64,000 nucleotides of DNA from DSYU01 sp964437595. GTDB lineage: Bacteria; Chloroflexota; Anaerolineae; Anaerolineales; Anaerolineaceae. Below the pieces are notes generated by a model, which did not search any database, was not told the origin of the DNA, and was given only the letters and a program-made list of their open reading frames with translations. Of the stretch, positions 26,105-35,127 are shown piece after piece; within the stretch, counting starts at the first letter, position 1; every line of letters begins with the position of its first letter. The stretch lies in NCBI GenBank assembly GCA_964437595.1, contig CAYTHO010000019.1:1-64000 (forward strand). Direction: 5' to 3'. The translations under genes were made by a program, and so were the position numbers.

Positions 26105-27166
26105 ATGGATCAAACGAAGAAAGGGATGTCACGCCGCGATTCGCTGCGCTGGATGATGCTGGCCAGCAGCGGCGCGGTTCTGGCGGCCTGTGGGGGACAG
26201 GCAGCAACCCCGGCCACGGTAGATGAACCGCAGGGTAATGGAGGGGGAGAGGTCTCGCAGCCAACCACTGCTCCTACCGCCGGGCAGCCAGCCGCGGCAC
26301 AGCCTGCTGAACGGCAGGCCGCGCAGGCAACAGCTCCGGCTCAAGAAGTCCCCGCCGGGCAGGCTTACCTGTCGGTTGCTCGCGGAGAGGACACGACGGC
26401 AATTACTGAGGCAGCGATCAAGGCGCTGGGCGGGATCGAGCGATTCGTTAAGCCAGGCAGCAATGTGATCATCAAGCCCAATATCTGCACTGACTACTAT
26501 CCGTATGAATACGGCGCCACCACCAATCCGCAGGTCGTGGCAACGCTGGTCAAACTGGCGCTGGGCGCCGGGGCCAGCCGCGTGCGGGTGATGGATTTTC
26601 CTTTTGGGGGCAAGGCCGAAAGCGCTTACGCGAACAGCGGGATCGAGGAAGCGGTGAAAGCCGCTGGCGGTGAAATGGAAATGATGAACCGCAACAAGTT
26701 CAAGAAAACCCAGATCCCGCAGGGCAAGGCTATGAAGGAATGGGAAATCTACCAGGAAGTACTCACCTGCGACCTGCTCATTGATGTAGGTACAGCAAAG
26801 CATCACAGCCTGGCACGTATGACTGCCGCGATGAAGAACCTGCTGGGCGTGGTGCAGAACCGCGGCGGAGTCCACTCAATTATGACAGATGGGCTGGGCG
26901 ATCTGCTGAGCGTGATTAAGCCAGGGCTGACTGTGGTGGATGCCGTGCGCACGCTGATGCGCAACGGCCCCTCTGGCGGCAACCTGGATGATGTGATGCT
27001 GAATAACACGGTGATTGCCAGCCAGGATATGGTGGCAGCGGATGCTTATTCCACGCGCTTTTTGAACCTGGAGCCGAAATCGATTGGTTATATCCGCTCG
27101 GCGGCTGAGCGCGGCCTGGGCCTCATCGATCTGGATGCGGTGAAGATCGAAGAAATTTCGCTCTAG
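26105..27166 (+). CDS. DUF362 protein, Tat-exported lipoprotein
   Basis: Exported protein of 353 residues. The N-terminus has a twin-arginine signal SRRDSLRW and a lipobox LAAC (about residue 28), then an Ala/Thr/Pro/Gln-rich linker to about residue 75. The rest is a DUF362 domain (VIIKPNICTDYYP, TNPQVVATLVKLALGAGASRVRVMD, TAKHHSLARMTAAMKNLLG, DAVRTLMRNGP) with an SDxYSTR-like end motif. DUF362 proteins often carry or sit beside 4Fe-4S domains; here the polyferredoxin gene is 24 bases downstream. The Tat route suggests a folded cofactor. CTGGAGGAAAC precedes the ATG. Confidence 0.87.
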   Translation: MDQTKKGMSRRDSLRWMMLASSGAVLAACGGQAATPATVDEPQGNGGGEVSQPTTAPTAGQPAAAQPAERQAAQATAPAQEVPAGQAYLSVARGEDTTAITEAAIKALGGIERFVKPGSNVIIKPNICTDYYPYEYGATTNPQVVATLVKLALGAGASRVRVMDFPFGGKAESAYANSGIEEAVKAAGGEMEMMNRNKFKKTQIPQGKAMKEWEIYQEVLTCDLLIDVGTAKHHSLARMTAAMKNLLGVVQNRGGVHSIMTDGLGDLLSVIKPGLTVVDAVRTLMRNGPSGGNLDDVMLNNTVIASQDMVAADAYSTRFLNLEPKSIGYIRSAAERGLGLIDLDAVKIEEISL

Positions 27167-27190
27167 CCCTGTTGAGAGGAGCAAACGACA

Positions 27191-28843
27191 TTGGAAACGC
27201 AAACTACGCAGAAGGAGCGTACGTTCCCTGTCAGCCTGGCTCGCCCGCGGTTAATCCGAACCGCTCGCCGGTGCGTGCAGATTCTGGCGCTGCTGCTCTT
27301 TATCGGCCTGTTTGTTTCAACTACGTTTATGAACCCCATGCCTGGGGTGTCCGACCTGTTCTACCGTCTTGATCCGCTGGTGGCGCTGACGGCCATGCTG
27401 GCCGGGCGTGTTTTTATCCCCGGGCTGGCCCTGGCCGCGATCACTCTGCTGCTTACCGTGGCATTCGGGCGCGTGTGGTGTGGGTGGATCTGCCCGATGG
27501 GCACCACGCTGGATCTACTCAGCCCCAGCCGGCGAGCGCGCCGCGGCCTGCCTGAGCCGCCTGGCGAGCGCTGGCGCGCGATTAAATATATGCTGCTTGC
27601 TTTCTTGCTGACAGCAGCCGTATTTGGCAACCAATCACTGCTGTTCCTCGACCCGATTACGCTGATGACACGCACGCTGGCGAATGCTGTCTGGCCGGCG
27701 CTGCGCAGCTCCGGCTACGCGGTGGAAGCGTTTCTTTACCAGTTCGAGTTTTTATGGAGCGGGCTGGATGCCGTGCATGAAGTGGTGGTCTACCCGCTGT
27801 TCCGGGATGAACAGAGCGTATTTATCCTCGCAGTACCCATCTTCCTCTTCTTTGCCGGGATCATCGCGCTTAACTGGGTGGCTGAGCGCTTCTGGTGCCG
27901 CTACCTGTGCCCGTTAGGCGGGCTACTGGGGCTGGTTTCGCGGGTGGCGCCGTTCCGCCGGGTAGTTGGCGAGCCGTGCACGGCCTGTGGGGCCTGTGCG
28001 CTCCGCTGCCCGACTGGGACGATTAACCCTGCTCAGAATTATGCCAGCGACCCGGCGGAGTGCACGGTGTGCTACAACTGCATCAAAGCCTGTCCGCGCG
28101 ATGGCGCGGCGTTTCGCTGGCACCTTCCTGGGCGTCAGGTGCGTGTGCCTTCCGCCCCTGGTTGGAAAACGGCAGCAGCCCAACCTTACGACCTTGGGCG
28201 GCGCGAAGCGCTGGGCGCATTAGGCGCTGCGGCAGTTTGGGCGGCGCTGGCTAAGGTAGAGCCTATCCAGAAGCGACAGCCGGCAGAGCTGATCCGTCCG
28301 CCGGGCGCGGGGCAAACCGCATTCGAAGAGCTGTGCATCCGCTGCAACGCGTGCGTAAAGGTATGCGCCACGCAGGGGCTGCAGGCCAGTTTTCTGGAAG
28401 GCGGCTGGCAGAACGCGCTCACGCCGCGCCTGGTGCCGCGCCTGGGCTACTGCAGTTACAACTGCAACGCCTGCGGGCAGGTCTGCCCCAGTGGAGCCAT
28501 ACCTAACCTGACTCTGGAAGCTAAGCGCTTTACCCCAATCGGACTGGCGCGCGTTGACCGCAACCGCTGCCTGCCGTGGGTGTATGGCATCGACTGCATT
28601 GTTTGTGAAGAGGCATGCCCGCTGGGGAACAAGGCCATTAAGCTGGAAGTCGCCGAAATCACCAACGGGCGCGGCGAGCGGGTTACCGTTCAGCGCCCGT
28701 ATGTGATCAAGGAACTGTGCATTGGCTGCGGTGTGTGCGAATACCAGTGCCCTATGGGTGGCGAAGCTGCCATCCGCGTATTCACATATACAGAGATCGG
28801 CGGGTATTTTGGCGACGACCTGAATTTTGGGAAGAAAGAATAA
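27191..28843 (+). CDS. Membrane polyferredoxin (NapH/MauM-like) with six or more 4Fe-4S motifs
   Basis: A 550-residue protein. The N-terminal half has about five membrane helices and two CPxG loops (CGWICPMG and CRYLCPLG), as in NapH/NosR. The next part has ferredoxin motifs CGACALRCP and CYNCIKACP; after a hydrophobic stretch with twin-arginine-like RREALG the C-terminal part has CNACVKVC, CNACGQVCP, CEEACP and CGVCEYQCP. The start is TTG at 27191 with GAGGAG 12 bases upstream. It follows the DUF362 lipoprotein and presumably passes electrons between cytoplasm or quinone and the exported partner. Confidence 0.9.
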   Translation: METQTTQKERTFPVSLARPRLIRTARRCVQILALLLFIGLFVSTTFMNPMPGVSDLFYRLDPLVALTAMLAGRVFIPGLALAAITLLLTVAFGRVWCGWICPMGTTLDLLSPSRRARRGLPEPPGERWRAIKYMLLAFLLTAAVFGNQSLLFLDPITLMTRTLANAVWPALRSSGYAVEAFLYQFEFLWSGLDAVHEVVVYPLFRDEQSVFILAVPIFLFFAGIIALNWVAERFWCRYLCPLGGLLGLVSRVAPFRRVVGEPCTACGACALRCPTGTINPAQNYASDPAECTVCYNCIKACPRDGAAFRWHLPGRQVRVPSAPGWKTAAAQPYDLGRREALGALGAAAVWAALAKVEPIQKRQPAELIRPPGAGQTAFEELCIRCNACVKVCATQGLQASFLEGGWQNALTPRLVPRLGYCSYNCNACGQVCPSGAIPNLTLEAKRFTPIGLARVDRNRCLPWVYGIDCIVCEEACPLGNKAIKLEVAEITNGRGERVTVQRPYVIKELCIGCGVCEYQCPMGGEAAIRVFTYTEIGGYFGDDLNFGKKE

Positions 28844-28846
28844 GCG

Positions 28847-29953
28847 CTAGAAAAAGGTTCGCAGCAGCTTGAGAAACACCCTGCGGTAATAGGTGAGCAT
28901 GGTCAGCACAAAGAACTGGACCAGGGCAATGACAACCGCACCAAACTGGTCGAAGTAAAACACCAGCAGGTTAATAATCGTGATCCAGGTGACCAGGCTG
29001 ATCATACCAAGCTGAGTGCCTTTGCGCTCGCGCCCGACAGCCATCAATCCACCCGAGATGATCAGCACCAGGCCAGTAATCCCCTCCAGCGAAGTTCGGA
29101 TCAGGAACCACAGCGCCTCCTGGGTGCTGTGCAGCTGACCACGGGTTACCAGGGGGGCCAGCAGGTTTTCGATGGAGGGGACTTCGGAGGGGATCGCGAT
29201 GAGCAGGCGGGCAAAGTCCAGCATAGCCAGCACGCCCATCACGCCCATTGAGAGAATCAGGAAGGCTTTCAGCCGCCGTTGATTCAAGGCTTTGGTGAGG
29301 ATAGGGACCACGCGGTCTCCAATACGCTGCCCGATGTGCGGCCTGGGCTTAGTGAGGATCAGGTGCTTGCCGTCTACAAACCGATTAATTGCCGCTACCA
29401 GGTCGCTGAGATTTGGATCGTCCGACTCGGCGGCAATGATTTCTAAACGCCGGTCGATGGAGGCGCGCTCGTGGGGATCCAGGTCGCGGTCGAGAATTTC
29501 CGTCATATCCTCCAGAACGCGGTACATCATTCCGCGCGGGGTGTGCACGTCTGGCCTGCGCACGTTCAGGTACAACAGCACGGTCAGCAGGAAGAAGGCA
29601 TAGATGATCGGCGCGGCGGGGGGGTAGAAGTAATCGTTGGTCTGGGTAATAAACTTGCCGACCTCATCGATAAACAATCCTACCCCAACCCCACTGAGGA
29701 TGGCTGAGAGGTTGAGCACCCAGCGGTTGGCAAAGATCAGCGGCAGCAGCGCGGCGATAAACAGCAGCAACCCGCCCCACAAAACATGCGCGATATGCAG
29801 CGTGCCGTTGCCAAGCTGCGGGTACCCGGTCAATTCCAGGAAGGTGCGCGTCATGATTACGGATGCAGCAAAGCTGATCAGGGAGAGGAAGATGTAGCGT
29901 TCAGCGCCTTCGCGCTTCACGGGAGAGCGGTTGCTGAGATTCTTATGATTCAT
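28847..29953 (-). CDS. Multi-pass membrane protein of unknown function
   Basis: A 368-residue protein with about four predicted membrane helices in the N-terminal third (from residue 22), a soluble helical middle (about 140-240, rich in D and R, including DRDLDPHERASIDRR) and three to four more helices to the end. No recognised family or catalytic motif. It converges with the polyferredoxin gene with only three bases between the stop codons. The monocistronic gene diverges from the Ldh-type gene across about 280 bases. No function is proposed. Confidence 0.7.
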   Translation of the reverse strand: MNHKNLSNRSPVKREGAERYIFLSLISFAASVIMTRTFLELTGYPQLGNGTLHIAHVLWGGLLLFIAALLPLIFANRWVLNLSAILSGVGVGLFIDEVGKFITQTNDYFYPPAAPIIYAFFLLTVLLYLNVRRPDVHTPRGMMYRVLEDMTEILDRDLDPHERASIDRRLEIIAAESDDPNLSDLVAAINRFVDGKHLILTKPRPHIGQRIGDRVVPILTKALNQRRLKAFLILSMGVMGVLAMLDFARLLIAIPSEVPSIENLLAPLVTRGQLHSTQEALWFLIRTSLEGITGLVLIISGGLMAVGRERKGTQLGMISLVTWITIINLLVFYFDQFGAVVIALVQFFVLTMLTYYRRVFLKLLRTFF

Positions 29954-30237
29954 TTCGAATAACGACTGATTGCGTCCCCATCGTAGGATGCATCAAAACC
30001 TTTATACTACAATTTTATATACGTACGCAAAACGCCTGAAGTTTCAGTAAAATGGGCATGGCGCACAAGTTCTATTCACCGGTGGGAGATTGCTTTCACC
30101 CGAGAGGGTTGGTAAAACCAGTAAAGGCGGATACCATGTACCTCTTCGATTATGATTATAATATGTTGGCAAGCGATGAAACCGCAGGTTGACCTATTTG
30201 AACCGTGTCTGATTCTCTTTCTCAAACCGAGGAACCT

Positions 30238-31326
30238 ATGGCCAAACTCATTTATCGCGCGGAAGATATCAAAAATTACAGCGTACGCTTTTTCATCCAG
30301 CACGGCGTTCCTGAGGAAAATGCGCGCATCGCGGCGGAAATCCTGGTTTCGGCGGATATGCGCGGGGTCGATTCCCATGGGGTGATCCGCCTGGATACGT
30401 ATTACGGCTCGCGCCTGCGCTCCGGGCTGATTGACCCCAAAACGCCCCTTACTGTGCTGCGCGAGACGCCCACCAGCCTGGCGCTGGATGCCGGCAGTGG
30501 GCTGGGCCAGGTTGCCGGGTACCATGCCATGGAACGCTGCATAGCCAAAGCTAATGAAGTGGGTATGGCGATGGTGACCGTGCGCAACAGTAATCACTAC
30601 GGGATTGCCGGGTACTACGCGATGATGGCTCTTCCACACAACATGATTGGAATCAGTTTTACCAATTCGCAGCCGCTGGTTGCCCCCACATACGGGCGCA
30701 CCGCCATCCTGGGCACCAATCCCATTGCGGTGGCGGCTCCCGCCGGACATAACCGGCCTTATGTGTTGGACATGGCTACCAGCATCGTACCGATTGGGCG
30801 CGTTACCGTCTATCAGAAGGCCAACAAACCCATCCCCGACGGCTGGGGTATCGATAACGAAGGCCTCATCACCACCGACCCGAACGCGGTGCTCAAGGGC
30901 GGCGCGCTGCTGGCTCTGGGCGGATCTGATGTGATGCGCGGCTATAAGGGTTACGGCCTGTCGCTGCTGGTGGACATCTTCTCCGGCATTCTTTCCGGGG
31001 CTTCGTTTGGCAAGCATGTGGGCCATCCGAACGAGGGCAAGCCCGCGGATGTGGGGCACTTCTTCGGCACGATCCGCGTGGATGCCTTCCGCGATCTTGG
31101 CGATTTCACCCGTGATATGGACGCCCTGCTCGATGAGCTGAAAAATGCGCCTAAAGCTGTGGGTCAGGAACGCATTTACATCCACGGCGAGAAAGAATTC
31201 GAGCTATCCGACCGTTATGCTAAAGAGGGCGTACCGATCATGGTCGAAGTGGTCAACGGCCTGAAAGAGGTTGGAGAGAAGGTAGGAGTGCCTTTCGATC
31301 TACAACCACTCGGTGAAATAGCGTAA
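30238..31326 (+). CDS. Ldh-family NAD(P)-dependent oxidoreductase (malate/L-lactate/ureidoglycolate type)
   Basis: Enzyme of the Ldh2/MdhL family that oxidises 2-hydroxyacids without a Rossmann fold. The motifs GVDSHGVIRLDTY, the catalytic histidine in NSNHYGIAGYYA, GTNPIAVAAP and KGYGLSLLVDIFSGILSG are present, and the 362-residue length is normal. The start at 30238 (MAKLIYR) is preceded by GAGGA with a five-base spacer; an upstream GTG frame adds only non-homologous residues. It is alone between divergent and convergent neighbours. The substrate (malate, lactate, ureidoglycolate or a sugar acid) cannot be told. Confidence 0.92.
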   Translation: MAKLIYRAEDIKNYSVRFFIQHGVPEENARIAAEILVSADMRGVDSHGVIRLDTYYGSRLRSGLIDPKTPLTVLRETPTSLALDAGSGLGQVAGYHAMERCIAKANEVGMAMVTVRNSNHYGIAGYYAMMALPHNMIGISFTNSQPLVAPTYGRTAILGTNPIAVAAPAGHNRPYVLDMATSIVPIGRVTVYQKANKPIPDGWGIDNEGLITTDPNAVLKGGALLALGGSDVMRGYKGYGLSLLVDIFSGILSGASFGKHVGHPNEGKPADVGHFFGTIRVDAFRDLGDFTRDMDALLDELKNAPKAVGQERIYIHGEKEFELSDRYAKEGVPIMVEVVNGLKEVGEKVGVPFDLQPLGEIA

Positions 31327-31340
31327 AGAGGGAAAATATC

Positions 31341-31381
31341 ATTAAGGCGCAGGTGCAGCATAATTGCACCTGTGCCTTTAC
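31341..31381. terminator. Bidirectional terminator between Ldh-type and glycosyltransferase-like genes
   Basis: AAGGCGCAGGTGCA and TGCACCTGTGCCTT form a stem with one mismatch and loop GCATAAT. T-rich and A-rich flanks occur on both sides and the genes converge here. Confidence 0.75.
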
Positions 31382-32490
31382 ATTTGTATTTTATCTAGAA
31401 TAAACTCGGCGATCTGATCTGCACCGTTGGTAGCAGCGGGTTTGTGGGGCGGGCGGGCGAGCAGTTCAGGGAGCAGGTCGAGCCAGGCGCCGCTGAAAAA
31501 CCGTTCCTCAGATAATTCCATCGCGTTCATGGTTTCGCGGGCAAAGCGTGCCATAGGAGGGGACTCGGGGAAGCGCTCGCGCGGCACGTATACAAAGGGG
31601 AGCCCTGCGGCATATGCTTCCGCGAGGGTCGAATAACCCAATTTCCCCACGATGACGTTCGCTGCTTCCACCATATCGGGGTGATAAACATCGGAATGGT
31701 GTGGAAGCAGCACCAGGCTGCCGCGCTGCTCGTACTGATCTGACCCACCTGGGATCAGGAAGCGGATATCTCTGGAATTTTCTAAGCGGTGCAGGAACGG
31801 GTACTTGGTGACAATGCCGCCCATCGTGATCATCACCAGCGGGGCATCTTCAGGAACGCTCAGCCGCTTGCGGGTAAGGTGTGGGGCGGTGCGTGGTTTG
31901 CGTGATACCACGCTGCTCACCAGGTCGACGCCGGGGCGGTATACGCAAACCGGCTCCGTTTGAATATGGCTCCCGGCTTCCGAAAACCATTCGTGTAGGT
32001 ATTGGATATAGGGCGCAAAACGCGGCTCAACATCCAGGTAGGCTTCATAGATCCAGTCCCAGGTGAAGTTCTCTTGCAGCACGGAGGGCAGCCGGGCTTC
32101 TTTTGCCACGGCAATCCCCAGCGGAGCCACATCGCATACGACCAACTTGCATTTCAATGCGCGTACCTGGCGGGCCAGATCCTGTACCAGCGCGGGGGGA
32201 TAGGGCAGTAATTTTTCTAATTGGCGGATCGTCTCAGTCAGGTTTTCTTCCATCGATGTGTTTTGCACCATGCCCAGGTCGGTCAACACCTCGTGGTAGT
32301 GATATTCGGAGCGCAGGGACATATCAAAAAACCACCGCGGCACGCGGGTGAAAATTTCAAAGCACACGCCTGGCAGCCGCTCACGGATGGCGTTCATCAC
32401 AGCGCAGGCACGCGCCGCGTGCCCGTAGCCGTGCGGGGTGATAAAGAAAGCAATGCGATGGTGGGGTGTTTGCGGCATGGCAATATTCAT
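31378..32490 (-). CDS. Glycosyltransferase-like protein (MurG/GT28-like fold)
   Basis: A protein of about 370 residues with a GT-B look. The N-terminus is FFITPHGYGHAARACAVMNAIRERLP, like nucleotide-sugar transferases and the L-arabinokinase N-domain, and the C-terminal part has the HSDVYHPDMVEAANVIVGKLGYSTLAEAYAAGLPFVYVPR segment that matches GT28-type sugar-nucleotide binding. The start at 32490 (MNIAMPQ) lies ten bases past a TATAAT on the minus strand (32501-32506) and has no ribosome-binding site; an ATG at 32478 is also possible. The activity is a guess: sugar transfer to a lipid or small molecule. Confidence 0.7.
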   Translation of the reverse strand: MNIAMPQTPHHRIAFFITPHGYGHAARACAVMNAIRERLPGVCFEIFTRVPRWFFDMSLRSEYHYHEVLTDLGMVQNTSMEENLTETIRQLEKLLPYPPALVQDLARQVRALKCKLVVCDVAPLGIAVAKEARLPSVLQENFTWDWIYEAYLDVEPRFAPYIQYLHEWFSEAGSHIQTEPVCVYRPGVDLVSSVVSRKPRTAPHLTRKRLSVPEDAPLVMITMGGIVTKYPFLHRLENSRDIRFLIPGGSDQYEQRGSLVLLPHHSDVYHPDMVEAANVIVGKLGYSTLAEAYAAGLPFVYVPRERFPESPPMARFARETMNAMELSEERFFSGAWLDLLPELLARPPHKPAATNGADQIAEFILDKIQM

Positions 32491-32600
32491 AACGCCGGTA
32501 ATTATACCGAAAAGTCTATGGCGCTCCTTTGGAATTTCCGCTAAACTAAACAAATCGCAAGGTGAAATCTGCGCATAAACTGGATTGGAAAGGATTTCCT

Positions 32601-33776
32601 ATGGGAACGATCCGAACGCTGGTTTTATCCGGTGGTGGCGGGCGTGGGGCATTTCACGCCGGTGTATATCGCTACCTGTCACAGAATCACAAACCGGGCG
32701 TCAACGACAGCCACCAGGGCGCCTGGAACCCGGACATCGTGGTGGGCACATCCATTGGCGCGGTGAACGGCGCGGCCATCGTCCAGGGCATTTCTGCTGA
32801 TGATCTGCTTTCCTTCTGGCGTTCTCTTCGCGAGCGCGACATCCAGGGCCTCCCGCCAACCATGACGCCGCTCACCCGCATGGTGGTTAACCAGATCATG
32901 AAAGGGATGATCGGCGTTACCCTTCCGATGGTACACCCCAAAGAGGCGACATCCACAAAACCATCGAACAACTGGCCGGTGCCCGGTTTGGGCGGGTTGG
33001 TGGGGCGCTTTGCTAACCTGCTGGATACCGGCCCCTTGCGCAAAACCATCACCCAGCGCCTGGGACTGGACGAAACCAAAATCGCCGCCAGCCAGGATAC
33101 CCTGTTGATTAATGCGACCAACGTTAGCACCGGCCAGCGCGTAACCTTCAGCAACCATACAATTTTTCGTAGGGGAACGGAAGAACGCCGCCCCGACGTA
33201 CTGGACGGAATCACCATTCAGCGCATCCTGGCAAGCTGTTCCATCCCACTAATGTACCCCTGGACGTTCGATGAGCTTTCGCAGGGCGTTTACTGGGACG
33301 GGGCGGTGGTCGCCAATACTCCGCTGGGAGTATCGCTCGACGCGGCCAACCGCTTCCCGCTGGAAGATCGCATGGAAGTCATCGTGGTTTTGATGACCCC
33401 CTGGCGCGATTCTCAGCCAGCCCAGGAGCGCGGCGGGCAGCAGCTTCCGCAGGATTTCTCCGAGGCGCTTACCTGGGTGCTGGATTGGGCGCTGCTGGCT
33501 TCCTTCCGTGAGCGCCTGGACCTGATCAATGCCTATAACAAGCTGGGACGGATTGGCCGGCGTATTAACGACCCCGAACTGTCCGCTATCCGCGAAGTGA
33601 GCGTTGTTATTGTTGCCCCGGATGATTTCTTCCCCGCCGCACGCATCATCGATTATGACGAGCGCACTGAACTGCTGATCGAGCAGGGCGCGAAAGCGGC
33701 GAAGAAAGCGTTCGAAGAACATTTCCCCGAGGACCAGGATGCGCCGCAGCCTGCCGATGAGGCCCAGGCGTTTTAG
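32601..33776 (+). CDS. Patatin-like phospholipase
   Basis: Serine lipid acyl hydrolase. The oxyanion motif GGGGRGAFHAGVY (residues about 12-24), the catalytic serine in GTSIGAVNG and the catalytic aspartate in DGAVVANTPL are all present. No signal peptide is seen. The start at 32601 (MGTIRT) is supported by GGAAAGGA seven bases upstream; the longer open frame from 32562 has none. Length 391 residues. The gene diverges from the glycosyltransferase-like gene. Lipid substrate unknown. Confidence 0.9.
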   Translation: MGTIRTLVLSGGGGRGAFHAGVYRYLSQNHKPGVNDSHQGAWNPDIVVGTSIGAVNGAAIVQGISADDLLSFWRSLRERDIQGLPPTMTPLTRMVVNQIMKGMIGVTLPMVHPKEATSTKPSNNWPVPGLGGLVGRFANLLDTGPLRKTITQRLGLDETKIAASQDTLLINATNVSTGQRVTFSNHTIFRRGTEERRPDVLDGITIQRILASCSIPLMYPWTFDELSQGVYWDGAVVANTPLGVSLDAANRFPLEDRMEVIVVLMTPWRDSQPAQERGGQQLPQDFSEALTWVLDWALLASFRERLDLINAYNKLGRIGRRINDPELSAIREVSVVIVAPDDFFPAARIIDYDERTELLIEQGAKAAKKAFEEHFPEDQDAPQPADEAQAF

Positions 33777-33789
33777 GGTGGTTTTTCAG

Positions 33790-34224
33790 CTACTTATTTA
33801 GCCTATCGAGGTAATGCGCCAGGTTGTGCTGGCTGATGATGGTCAGGTCCGCTGGCATCTGCTGGGGGGCAAACCAGCCAATCTCTGTGCATTTACCCGG
33901 TTCGAGGATGCGCGGCTCAGCGGTCCCGTCGGCAGGTCTGCACAGGTAGGTAGGGGACACCCAATGCTGGCCTTCTTCGGGCAGGATATGGTCTACTACG
34001 TCCAGCAGCGAGCCAACTTCGATCTCCATGCCGTATTCTTCGCGCATTTCGCGGCGCAGCGCATCGGCAAGCCGCTCGCCAAACTCGACCGAGCCGCCCG
34101 GAAATTCCCACAGCCCGCGTTCGTTCTTGGCCAGCGGCCCGCGCCGTGCCAGGAACAGCTCTCCGCGCTGGTTAATGATGATTGCTCCCACCCCGACTCC
34201 AATGTAATCAACGCCTCGTTTCAT
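33790..34224 (-). CDS. Nudix hydrolase (MutT-like)
   Basis: A 144-residue protein with the Nudix box at GGSVEFGERLADALRREM followed by REEYGMEI, about residues 43-65, where the REEYG glutamates bind metal. It is a compact single domain of the size of ADP-ribose or 8-oxo-dGTP hydrolases. Family certain, substrate not. GGAG precedes the ATG at a good distance. It faces the patatin gene tail to tail and diverges from yigZ across a region with a 14-base inverted repeat. Confidence 0.9.
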   Translation of the reverse strand: MKRGVDYIGVGVGAIIINQRGELFLARRGPLAKNERGLWEFPGGSVEFGERLADALRREMREEYGMEIEVGSLLDVVDHILPEEGQHWVSPTYLCRPADGTAEPRILEPGKCTEIGWFAPQQMPADLTIISQHNLAHYLDRLNK

Positions 34225-34253
34225 TTCGCTCCAATCCCTGCTTTATACTATAC

Positions 34254-34310
34254 TAAGTAAACTGCCTAAGTGGTTTTACGAACAAGCATTAAGCCCAGGC
34301 GGTTTACTTA
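34254..34310. promoter_or_regulatory. 14-base inverted repeat between divergent Nudix and YigZ genes
   Basis: TAAGTAAACTGCCT (34254-34267) and AGGCGGTTTACTTA (34297-34310) match as reverse complements at 13 of 14 positions and are separated by 29 bases. The right arm lies nine bases before the yigZ start. It could be a dimeric regulator site or a cruciform. Confidence 0.55.
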
Positions 34311-34318
34311 ATTCAGAC

Positions 34319-34993
34319 ATGATATCACGAGATTATAAGCGTTACCCTATCCCGGCGGCGGAAGCCCGGGCTGAGACTATGGTGATTAACTCGCGCTTTA
34401 TTGCCGCAGCTGCGCCGGCCTTCAGCGTAGAAGAAGCGCGCGCCTACATCGCTGGCATCCGAGCAGAGTTCCCGGACGCATCACACCACGTTCCGGCATT
34501 TCTCGTTGGCTACGGCACCAGCGTAACCGCGCACTGTACTGATGACGGCGAGCCGCAGGGCACTGCCGGGCGGCCCGCGCTTTCGGTTTTACAGGGCAGC
34601 GGGTTGGGGGATGTGGTTGTGGTGGTGACCCGCTACTTCGGCGGCACCAAACTGGGCACCGGCGGGCTGGTGCATGCTTACAGCGAAGCGGTTAAGGCTG
34701 TGCTGGGCGTGCTGCCGCGCGCGGAAAAGATCCCTACTCATACCGTCATGCTGGCTTGCGAGTACAGCTACTTTGAGCGCATCCGACTGCTGATCCAGGC
34801 TCACCACGGGCAGGTGCTGGATGAGGATTTTGGCGCCGATGTCACCGTCACGGCCCGCTTTGCCGCCTGGCACCTGGAGCCGTTCCAGGGTGCGCTGAGC
34901 GAGCTTTCGCGCGGCAGCCTGCACGCGGAAATTATCGAAAGCAACCCTGAAACGATCATGCCCATCGATGCTTTCCCGGGACCCGAGGTGTGA
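34319..34993 (+). CDS. yigZ: YigZ/IMPACT family protein
   Basis: Conserved protein of the YigZ (UPF0029) family, linked to translation control in eukaryotes and of unclear role in bacteria. The signature DDGEPQGTAGRPALSVL, followed by VVVVTRYFGGTKLGTGGLVHAYSEA, is present at about residues 80-125, and the C-terminal third is the DUF1949-like domain. Length 224 residues. No Shine-Dalgarno precedes the ATG, which lies just after the right arm of an inverted repeat. Confidence 0.92.
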   Translation: MISRDYKRYPIPAAEARAETMVINSRFIAAAAPAFSVEEARAYIAGIRAEFPDASHHVPAFLVGYGTSVTAHCTDDGEPQGTAGRPALSVLQGSGLGDVVVVVTRYFGGTKLGTGGLVHAYSEAVKAVLGVLPRAEKIPTHTVMLACEYSYFERIRLLIQAHHGQVLDEDFGADVTVTARFAAWHLEPFQGALSELSRGSLHAEIIESNPETIMPIDAFPGPEV

Positions 34994-35127
34994 AGTGGGA
35001 ACTTCCACCACGGATTGTTCGTCCTATTATTGAAGCCTGAATAATGCAGGCTGGTGTTACGTTCATTTAGCAAAATCATCGCCGCGAAGAGGAGACGATC
35101 CGCCAGCGGAATGAGGAGAAGAAAACC

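Noticed and set aside
26129..26875. Minus-strand open frame of 248 codons
   Set aside because: Shadow of the DUF362 gene.
30076..31185. Minus-strand open frame of 369 codons
   Set aside because: Antisense shadow of the Ldh-family gene, whose sequence has clear family motifs.
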